Source of the DNA: Actinostola sp. cb2023
Lineage: Eukaryota > Cnidaria > Anthozoa > Actiniaria > Actinostolidae
DNA length: 64,000 bases
Reading direction: 5' to 3'
NCBI GenBank assembly: GCA_033675265.1
Contig: JAUJYZ010001170.1
Span: 62,001-126,000 of the forward strand
This document shows, piece after piece, positions 54,513-64,000 of this stretch. The translations under genes and the position numbers were made by a program. A model generated the notes under the pieces. It ran no database searches, was not told the origin of the DNA, and saw nothing but the letters and a program-made list of their open reading frames with translations. Each line of letters opens with the position of its first letter. The first letter of the stretch is position 1.

Positions 54513-57500
54513 GGCTTAGTAGCTGGCAAATGTAGTTAGATTACGATAGCGAATGAACTGGAAATTCTGGTGCTTTATTAAGTTGGATTGAAGTAATTTT
54601 CATTGAAGGAATTCGATGTTTTCAATCACTCGATCAATCATTAATTCAAGAAAAGATGTGACAAAAGACACGCACCGTTCATAAGCAATGCATTACTGAG
54701 TCTGCGTATGTTGCTTGTGTCGCTAGTGAGGACCAGGCTTAAGAATGATGAATTCCACTTTAGCTCAGAAACTGAACAGAATAGCTTGAATATAATTTAG
54801 ATATTTTTCGGCTTGAGCTAATTCAAATCACCGAACATTTTTGCAGAAGTAAATAAACTTTTAAACTCACAGACCATGCATTTTGTGCGTTAATCATACG
54901 TTTTGCTTGAGGCGTATTTTAACGCCTTCTGATTGGTTCATTGGGAAGCCATTTGAGTGGCATTGTAACCAATTTTTTTTACCAGGATATCTACTCGCAT
55001 ACAATTAAGCCAAATTCAAAATAAACCTATTACTTTTTGAACAGATTAATTACTAAAGAAATTTCACGAATCTAGGGTTAAATTAATTAAATTTATTTTC
55101 CTTAACAATTTAGGAAATTTGTATCAAAATAGATTAGTTTCGAGGTTCGGTATAACTGCAACTTAATTATGAACGTCAAGATGCTTCATTCTCTTCGCGA
55201 TAACGGAAAATTCAATTCGATTTTTAACGATAATTTCGTTGCTTGTCTTTGTTGGGTGTTCCGATGGCGGCAGACGTCTGAGAGAAGGCTCAGATACCTT
55301 TAATTTTGACGAATTACAAAACTTTAAAACACACTCACACAACGCGCAGCGAGCGTACAGCGGACTTCATCATACTCAACAACATTGAAACTCGGCGCAA
55401 ACTAACATATTTCTAAGTAACTCATGAAAATAAATGATTTTTACTGACAAACATTTCTTCGCGAGTTTCATTTACGATCGACCGTCCGCCATGTTGTGAC
55501 GTCATCTACGCCAGTCCGCGTCAATTTCAAAAGCAAAGTGGACACCTTGTCCATAGTTTATTATCCCCTTTTATCATGGTGATAAAACGTTCTCAATTTA
55601 GGCCGTTATTCAAGTGTGTACTTGTAAAGGTTTTTCCGACATCTTGGTTTATTCTTATTTAGAGGAATAAAAACTACTATGATCGACGAAGTGATTAATT
55701 ACTGACGCTCTTTGTTTAAAATACAACCTTTCATTCCGAGTCGATTGAAATGATGAATTCGTGCACCTGTCATGTAAACATTTCCAAAAAGGAAGGATTG
55801 TGTAATTATGTCTCGCTGATAAATACGTTTTCTAATCACGAATAGGCAAAGTTATTGAGTTGGTTTCGTATTGTATATGTATGTCACCAAAATTTGGACG
55901 AAAATGGAACTTACGTGTCAATTCCACTTCAAGTGTGGTTTGCATGTTATTAGGGACTCCTTTGCGACGAGACTGACAAGAAACTTGTACTAAAAAGGTT
56001 CACTACACAAGTCACCTTCTAATTCAAGTGTTTTGGTTTTTTTAATTATTTTTCGGACTTGTGTTTTCTTGGATATACAACACACATCATCAAGCACAAC
56101 ATTGCCAGACCCCATCTTGGTTTATTTACGTACTGTTCTTTGGTTCCATGAGCGTCGCTAGCAAACATCATATTATCCACTGTTATTAAACTCCTTTGCG
56201 CTAGCGTGAGTGCCTTTTTCTGAAGCGAAAACTATGAAACTTCCGGACTCCTTTCCATTTACCAGCGGCAAGTCACGACCCGAAACAACCGCCCTTGGAC
56301 TGATTAAGTTAAACTATGAATTGTAAATTGATGGATTTGTAAAGAAATCCTTTTCTAAAACTAATGCCGATGGACTAGCAACTCTAGCGGAAGAGTATTC
56401 AGTAACATTACTGTTTTTTTTAATCCTTTTTTCTCATGTCTTGTTTGATTAATTTTTCGAAATAAACCAGCGTCAACAAATAAAACGATGTTTGATTCGG
56501 AGTCGCCGAAAAAGTAATTGAAACTATCTTGGTTCAGTTGTCATTGTTTTTTTTTTATAGAGTTTTTCTACAGTGAACTGAGTGGATCTAGGACTCATCT
56601 CTCGAAAACTTCAGCGGTCACAATTCAGTTTATCTTTGAATTCAATGTACAGAAAGCCGAGTCAAAATTACTGTATGAAACGCCGTTTTCACAATAAGCC
56701 GCTGATGATGACAACACTGAAGGTAAAGTAATTGAACAAGCGGTATTTTTCGGCCGAAGATATGAATTATTGACTGAAGTAGGAGATTGCTAACCATAAC
56801 CCGACTTAATAAGCTTACGAGGAATGATGAGTTTAACTCAACTCGGCTTACACACCGCGGTATTCACGAACTAGATCGGCTTAGAATGATTACTGGTGGT
56901 TTCTGTGTTTATCAACAAACTGATCTCGCTCTTCTTGCAATTAGTAACGTTGATATCCCTTCTGACGGCTCTGTAACTGAAATAATATCACCTCAAGTGG
57001 CTCAATTACAAGTACGATCGACTGAGCAAAAACATTTCAGCAAAAAGTTAAACTGTACTCGTAAGACATGCTCGAGGATCCAGCGGTTTTTGTCCGCGCT
57101 CCGAAGTCAAAAAAAGTACAGTTAACATTTTTTTGAATATGGAGATACAGTAAGAGATTATGATAATAATAAAGTCATTTGCCTTAGAATAGTAATATTA
57201 ACAATGTACCTCGACACTTCACCATCGATTGTTGCTCTACTGACGCGTCCTCCAACTCAAGCGAGATATTTTCAAAGATTGCTCCGATCAACTGACTGGG
57301 CCAAGGTGCACAATGATCAATGTGGGCGCTTCGTTTATGGGCGGAGGTTCCCCGGGGGTTGACCGCAATGCAGGTGGTAATTAAAGATATAACAAGGCTC
57401 CTTTGCTGCGAAACAAAGCGACACAGAGATCCGAAATCTTTATTATGACATTCATAGTGCGATGACGAAATTTGCCGCCATATTATGAGAAAAGCAGAAT

Positions 57501-57977
57501 TGTGCAAATGGATCCAAATCGGGCGCTCTAATGGCAGGGTGATGTCACGGTTGGCAATTAACCATCGATAAGCATGATTAAGAGAGACGAATTCTATGAG
57601 GGTTCACGATGTAAGCCCATTCGATACACGTACAAAGATGTGTACGTCTTCAAACTTGTCAATTTCGTCTTGACCCGTTTTCAGAATGGCCATTTTTGAA
57701 TCTAACCAAAGTATATGCCTTTATGGGGAAATGTCACGTGACTGGAGCCAAAGACTGGCGAAAATTCAGAGTTCAAGAAAGCACGATACAGATTTGAAAA
57801 TCCATGAATCATGCAAGAGCTATGTGGGTGCCGGACAACCGCTGTTTAAGAACCACTTTCATCGAGTTGTGAAAACGTTGTTATTGTAAGAAAACACGGT
57901 CTCTTGAAAGCAATTATCAAAAAACTTGTGGTGAAAAAGTACTTAGAGAAAACATACAGTAAGCACATTGAAACTGC

Positions 57978-58098
57978 TTTAGAGTCGTTTTCGTATGAGT
58001 GGGAAGTAGTTACGGTTCGTGCCGTGCGTGACCGTGCCGTGTCCAAGCCATTCTGATTTGTGCCGTAGGTTTCCCACTCATACGAAAACGACTCTAAA
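57978..58098. mobile_element. 121-bp hairpin element with TTTAGAGTCGTTTTCG ends
   Basis: Perfect inverted ends of 28 nt (from TTTAGAGTCGTTTTCG to GAGTGGGAA and back). The interior resembles 19094-19230. No ORF; MITE-like. Confidence 0.8.
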
Positions 58099-58456
58099 CC
58101 AATTCAGTCCCGTACTATAACTTTAAACTTATCCCAAATCTACTGGCATTACAACAGAAACCACTGAACAAGAGCAGTAGACTATAAAAACGCAGAAGCC
58201 TTACGCGCGTTCGCCGTGCTAAGAAGTACCGTGCGAAAAGATAAGCAGCGGACTATTTTTAGCAAACAATATATATTAGCTTACATGATCTTATACATCT
58301 CAAGATAACGGAGATTGGCCATTGATTTAAGCGTGGATCGGTAATGCACGCTATAGGCTTTTGCCAGTAAAGCGAAGCTTCTATGATCTCTTTATTTATC
58401 TGCAAAAAACTTCTATTCAAACACCCCTTTGCACGCAAAGGCTACTCAAGTTAAAA

Positions 58457-58490
58457 CCGCCATTTTGTGACGTCATCAAGATGGCGGTCT
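58457..58490. promoter_or_regulatory. YY1-CRE-YY1-like motif cluster
   Basis: CCGCCATTTTG, TGACGTCA and AAGATGGCGG lie within 30 bp, the flanking motifs inverted to each other. Such YY1-type and CRE motifs are typical of metazoan housekeeping promoters. A start-codon-bearing ATGGCGG here opens only a short frame. Promoter activity is inferred. Confidence 0.3.
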
Positions 58491-58925
58491 GCTTCGAGAG
58501 ATATATACAGAGACTCAAGTTTCAATGCGAATCAAAACTTTAAGACACGTACGATAGACGAGTATAGTTTTCTATATTACTGTCAATAATGTATACCATA
58601 TATCAAATACACATTATAACTGAACACTACATTATGTCAGTAAAATGGAAAATTATTGTAATTTTTTTTTTAAAGGAGTAAAATTTTCATCACGTTTTCT
58701 TCACGCGGGTGACATCTTTTGAAACAGAATCGCGGTAAATAAAATATTTATCGAAACGTTTCATTTTTCCCTTCGATCTGTTCATTGTCAGTCAACCCTC
58801 CTTTTTTCAGCTTTGTACTGAAGAGTTGACTGTGATTGGTTCAGTAGTTCGTCACTGTGTATGTGTTGCAACACTGGCGCGCGTTTCAGGAAACTTCACT
58901 GGAAGAAACGCGCGATCCTGGCCGG

Positions 58926-59100
58926 TGTAAATTCGTTGTAAATTCGTTGTAAATTCATTGTAAATTCGTTGTAAATTCGTTGTAAATTCATTGTAAATTC
59001 GGTGTAAATTCGGTGTAAATTCAATGTAAATTCGGTGTAAATTCGGTGTTGTAAATTCGTTGTAAACTCGTTGTAAATTCGGTGTAAATTTCGATTCGTG
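58926..59100. repeat. TGTAAATTCGT tandem repeat
   Basis: About fourteen 11-12 bp units (GTAAATTCGTT, GTAAATTCGGT, GTAAATTCATT). A short minus ORF here is an artefact. Confidence 0.95.
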
Positions 59101-59731
59101 TAAATGTCCAAAACCATGGAAATCGACACGAAATTGAGTTGTATAATATGAACGTTTATATCCGTGTGGGTGGGTATGTTGTGTAGTTGACGATTGTTAT
59201 TTGATTTAGAACGTTATTAATTCAACCATGATTTGGCCAAAAACTTAAACCGAACATTTTGAAGTAAAACTATCTAGGACAATCAAACCTCACTAAGCCG
59301 ACCATCAAAACCTCACAAACCGAACATCACAAACCGACCACTATATTCATTTATGTTCAATATTTTAAAAAGCTAACGAAATAAGAACTGAATCACTTAC
59401 TGGACATTAGAAACTGCAACAAGCTAATGCGCTAGGATAAAAAAGCGCAGTTCTTTTTTAACAAAATTAACTCAGCCTTTAATTTTTTATTGTCAGTGCA
59501 AATTGAATTTGAGGTGTGTTGTTAGTCTAGTAGTGCGTGGTTGTTTCCTGCTCCTTGGCGTAGAAAATGAAGAAAACATCTTAAAACTTCAACAAGGAAA
59601 TCATTCCAAGAAATAAGGTGTGAACTACTCACAGCGTACAAATAAAAATATTGTCATCGAAAGAGAAAATCATTGTCAATAAAAAATATGACGTAAACAC
59701 GTCAGACAAGTAACGGTGCGAAATCAATAGG

Positions 59732-59803
59732 CCATTTCCGAGTTCTTTTTATCTCTGTTTCAAAACGAGTCTACGTGCGAAAACTCGGAAATGGACTATT
59801 AAT
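59732..59803. repeat. Small hairpin
   Basis: AATAGGCCATTTCCGAGTT pairs with AACTCGGAAATGGACTATT over about 19 nt. Possible very short MITE relic. Confidence 0.6.
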
Positions 59804-60421
59804 ATCATACATATAGTAGATTATAAATTTAGAAATATACACTAGTACTGCGCATGTCACAAAGCGGGCTACAAAGCCGCTGGCAAGTTAGCGTGATTTA
59901 AGGAATAAACTATGGTCGCCACTTTTTGTTCTATAGCTAATTGCATATTCGTTGTCGGGTTGAAAATCATGAAAGCTATGACCAAAAGGAATTCTGGGAA
60001 ATTGAAACTCTCAAATAACACCGTCAAATCATCGACCTTTTTATCCAAACTTGTAGGATCTTAGTTAAATAGCTCATATACCTTCAAAACTACGAGAACA
60101 TTGAATATATCTGTATGTAATGCAGGTCATGAACTGATTTCCCATCCATCCTTGCGGTCTTAGCTTCTATGATTTTCAATGATCCGACAACGATTATGCA
60201 ATTAGCTATATATACGTACGCGTGTGTATAATGAAGGCATTGCCCGTAGGGGCTTAGTATTAGTATTGATGACATCCGTACTTATAAGCTATACTTTGTC
60301 CTAAATGTCGCAGTGTTAATGTTTTAACAAACTGTCCCTGTTAGATATTTTGAATTAGTTATTTTTTGTAATTTCTTTCTATTTTCACTCATATTTGTAG
60401 GAATTGATTTTATTGGGATAT

Positions 60422-60583
60422 CAGTGGCGGATCCAGGGGGAGGGACGGGGGGTCCAGACCCCCTGTCTTACCTGAGGTTCAATTGATTGTTTTATCCTAG
60501 AATCTACTAATTTTGCCACAGGTTTTTTGCCTAGCATATATAGACCCTCCCCCCCTTCTCAAGAATTCCTGGATTCGTTCCTG
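60422..60583. mobile_element. 162-bp MITE with CAGTGGCGGATCCAGG ends
   Basis: Left end CAGTGGCGGATCCAGGGGG, right end CCTGGATTCGTTCCTG, with GATAT duplicated at 60417-60421 and 60584-60588. It also contains CAATTGATTGTTTTATCCTA, which matches (inverted) the body of 20208-20709 (GGATAAAACAATCAATTGAA), so the two are the same family. Confidence 0.8.
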
Positions 60584-60589
60584 GATATA

Positions 60590-63500
60590 AAGAGTTGGTT
60601 AGACTTTTTTGTGTTATTTTAATTTTATTTTGTAACTTCTACCGTGCCTTAAATTGTTAATAAAATAAAATATAAAATAAAAAAAGTATTACTATTGATG
60701 AGCAAACACAACTTCAGCTGATGGTACAATTACTTTTAGTTGAGTAGCTCGTTTAGATGGTGAAGAGATTTGCTCATGACGTCAGCAAAAATCCCGCCAA
60801 TCGTGGGCATGTTTTGTAAACACTAGTTTCAGTCGATAAAGTGTTTTTATGACGTCATATCCGATAGCAAGGAAGATAGCGGTGGCCAAGTAAAAACAAC
60901 GAAGCAGTAACATAAAAACATCACTTCAAGTATCAAAACAAGTTACAAAGGAGACGCTGTTCAATGAAACTATGTTGAGTGAAATATTGTAAAGGACAGA
61001 GTGTAATTCATGTGGGCGCGCGAACTTCATTTCCGTGTTTTGGCGGGAAACAGTGAAATGGGTTCTTCCCTGGTTGTCGCTTGCTGAGAAAGCTCGTCTC
61101 CTCCAATCAGATTGCTGGGATTCAAAACAGTCGTGTCGTGGCCTATACAGTATCTAGTACAATATCAGCTACATTGTTTAAACATTTAAGTAGGATACTC
61201 ATCTATATTTTAGAAAAAACAGTTTTTTTTACAATAATATGAAAAGAAAAAGGTTTGTTTTGCGTTCGATTTGCTCCGTCAACAATTATCAAATTAGATT
61301 TCGATAATAATTGTAAATTATTCAAGAAACTCAATTCATAAAAAACAAAGTAGAGATAGTCTACAATCAGTTGTTTTACGATCACTTTTCTCATGCTGGC
61401 CGTCTTTCTTCTCTTTGAGTTTTTCGTTATAATTTATTCAGCTCTGAAGCCACCGGGGTTTTTTTTTCCTTCAAAGCTTAGATGCACTCGAATTATTCTG
61501 TTTTCAATCTCAAGTTAAGAAAGAAAGAAATTTCCGCATTTTGAGTTTTCCATTGTTAGTGGAAGATATAGCTTAGTTGTCAAATCTGAGTTCACTTTTG
61601 TGAGTTGTCATTCAAAATGGCCGCCATCTTGTCAAACTGATTAATGAAATACATGCAAGAGCTCTTTAGCTTTATCTTTTGTCATGTCCAACTACCCATT
61701 GTAGTTTAATACTTTAATTTTTCAGAGAGAATGGTTGTAAATAGTAAAAGTGAATTTGGAAGCGACTTTGCCATATTGTCACTAGTCTCTAGTGCGTGTA
61801 GCAAAGTATCACTGACAAACTAGGCTTTTATGATTATGATTATTATATCATAATAGTTCGACAAACAAGTCAGAATAGGTATTAAAGAAGCGTAATGAGA
61901 GTGTGGCACTTAAAATTAAAATCTTAATTAAAATTGATATCGTTTTTAGCACTAATTTTCGCTACATTCAAAAGAAATGCTCAGAAATAACAAAGTAGAT
62001 GAACAAATGACTAAAATATCAGTTTGAAAGACGTTTTACAAAAACTGAGGAACATCTTGTTCGCTGATGATGACACAGCTTCAATAATTTAACTGTGATT
62101 TCATCAATCAAATCAAAGACTAGTTTTTGCAGGTCGAATTATTTTCAATTTGGTTCCTTAGACAGCTGTGCAAATACTGCAAATTTAATTTAAAACGTCA
62201 AGACAAGTGCAGAGGAGTGACTTGTGCGGTGTTCTCAATTTACTCTGTATAATAGACGAATTTTCAATAAGGCAGTAACGACAGTAACGGGTTTGAATCA
62301 CCAGAAATGAATCGATTCGGAGCATTTGTCTAGAAACCACGACGGGGGTCGAGGTGATTTCAGTGTGGACAGAAACAATTTAATATAAAGCTTTAATACA
62401 TTCTCAAAAAAAATTGACGTTCCCAATGCGAATGAATTCCCATTCTTTTCTCTCATTTTTAATTAGTTCTTATGCTAGTCCAGAAAGGATGTCAGACTCA
62501 AGAGCTTTCCGTGAACTGAAATCTATACGACGGTGGAAACGTCAATAATAATTTGAACAAAACGCCAAAATTAATGTACACATAAGTAGAAAGAAAAGAC
62601 AGATATATTTCTATAGCAACCTTATTAATTGTACCCTCAACAACTATTCTTATACTAAAATAATGAGGTTTATAAAATTAAAAAATGTGAAATGGTTGAC
62701 AAGCGGTATCGCGTTGGTCCATGTTATATTTTCCTAACAAATGCGGAAAAAGGGTAGTTGAATATTGTACCTTTGTACACCCCCCAATTCTACAGCAAGT
62801 TCCTGCGAGGGATGGATGTGGTAAAAGGTCAAATGTAACTTAGAAATCTTCTCGCCAAGGTCGGCGACTTTTTAGTACCATTTCAACTCGACTCATTGGC
62901 GACTGACCACGTTGCAAAAAATAATATGAATAATTTCAACTTATCTATCCTCCTTTTAGCTGTAAAATAATTTATCTTTGGCTTACCTTGTAGTTATACG
63001 TCTTTGTGCCTTGCAGTACTTTTTCATGTGGCAACGTTGTTTATGGAAAGAACCGGACGAAACACTCAAATGGTTTTCTCCTTAAAAGGAAAAGTAATCA
63101 AACTATTCAGCCAATCGCGACACAGCTTCAAACTGCTTAATAAAAGCTGAACTTTTATAGGATATAAAAAATGGGAAGTAGGAATTCAAGCAAGAAATAT
63201 TTAGCCCCCAGCTAGTTGCTGTTTAGCTTTTATTCGCTTAAGTTTGATGGTCGTCTAGCTCCTTCCATTTAATCTTTGCTCCATACTTTTCTCGTTTCTG
63301 TTGTTTCCCCCCTCCAGGACTGTCAGAGCGTAGAACCTTCCTGATTCTCCCAAGAAGCTATACCCCCGTCTAATAAGCTATATCTTAATAAAACATCTAT
63401 TATAATACATGGCTTCGTTTATTTGCAGTCAGTTTCTACGTATCTCATGTTTTGTGTCATTGCCTCGAGCCATTGTATATCAGTTTCGAATTCGTGTATA

Positions 63501-64000
63501 AAAAAAACGGATTCTCAGCCAATTTGATGAGACATGTTCAAGTATATGAAGCTATAGATATGAAACGTCTAATGTATACGAATTTACAAATATCGATATT
63601 TCACTGATTTTTTATAGTGACACGATTTATGTAGAAATGGAACAGTCCGGGGAGAAAGAAGCCATTTCCTGAACCGGCGGCTCCACCAAAAACACATTAC
63701 TGAAATCATTGGATTCGCAATATTATTCCGCTCAGAATAAGGCGAATTGTAGTTAAAGCAATTGGTCTTCGAATAAACATATAAAACATGTAGTTCAGTT
63801 TGGAACTCAAACTTGCATGAGCCGTGAAGAAACCGTACGTTGTGTGTGTGTGGATAGGCGACTCCATGTCGACGATAATACTGAAGTTTCTGTGCTTGAT
63901 GAAAAGCAAAGGGAGACGTTTGTTAGAGGGGGGTTTAATTAAATACATGGGACACTTGTCTTGTTGTCCTTCCCGTCATCCAGTAGTCTTTTTTGCCTCA
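60590..64000. other. No gene recognised to the window end
   Basis: AT-rich sequence with isolated short ORFs lacking motifs or splice context. CRE octamers TGACGTCA at 60777-60784 and 60850-60857, and ATGGCCGCCAT near 61617. The missing 5' exon of the GPCR could lie anywhere upstream of 49751 on the minus strand, but I could not identify it. Confidence 0.4.

Larger units (their letters stand above)
54520..58890. other. Long stretch without recognised gene
   Basis: Includes a 112-codon ORF at 56787-57125 with no family motif and no splice partners, and CRE/YY1-type motif clusters at 55486-55504 and 58458-58487. Nothing else firmly supported apart from the hairpin at 57978-58098. Confidence 0.4.

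Noticed and set aside
56787..57125. 112-codon plus-strand ORF
   Set aside because: No family motif, no splice context and no flanking exons; a chance ORF is as likely.

Overview
The window is eukaryotic and metazoan. Five protein-coding genes are split into many short exons with GT/AG introns, embedded in AT-rich DNA full of minisatellites and small DNA transposons. Gene content, repeat style and AT-richness suggest an invertebrate, most likely a cnidarian such as a coral or sea anemone; this placement is inference. Exons were found by reading all frames for family motifs, then fixing splice sites by phase. Most exons are 36-160 bp and are not obvious as ORFs.

Layout. (1) 0.6-8.4 kb, minus: N-acetylneuraminate lyase (NPL), ten exons; the first exon and one micro-exon are not located. 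Its introns hold a 15-bp minisatellite with a partial exon copy, two tetranucleotide arrays and a miniature LTR element. (2) 11.3-21.3 kb, minus: an acyl-CoA thioesterase of the ACOT9/10 family, eighteen exons that join in frame from ATG to stop (435 codons plus stop). (3) 21.4-29.9 kb, plus: a diamine (spermidine/spermine) acetyltransferase, SAT1-like, five exons joining in frame to 177 aa. Its ATG lies 122 bp from the ACOT9 ATG, head to head. Human ACOT9 and SAT1 are also divergent neighbours (Xp22.11), so this looks like ancient microsynteny. The last SAT1 intron carries an 89-bp satellite interrupted by a 2347-bp DNA transposon. (4) 31.3-33.9 kb, minus: a C2H2 zinc-finger protein, three exons, 5' incomplete, with a possible 5' exon at 39.6-39.8 kb. 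(5) 48.5-49.75 kb, minus: a rhodopsin-family GPCR, main coding exon, 5' incomplete.

The rest is repeats and long stretches without recognisable genes (about 37-39.6, 40-48.4 and 52-64 kb). The mobile elements are the most distinctive part. Two DDE-integrase-type elements (26958-29304 and 49947-51956) share TAY...RTA termini and 6-bp target duplications. One carries a nearly intact transposase with one frameshift and long arrays of alternating subterminal motifs; the other is a foldback with two inverted copies of a transposase 5' part. Smaller families show duplications of 3 bp (TTA/TAA), 5, 8 and 9 bp.

NPL (sialic acid breakdown), ACOT9 (mitochondrial acyl-CoA hydrolysis) and SAT1 (polyamine acetylation) have no obvious joint pathway. 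The meaningful link is the shared ACOT9/SAT1 promoter interval.
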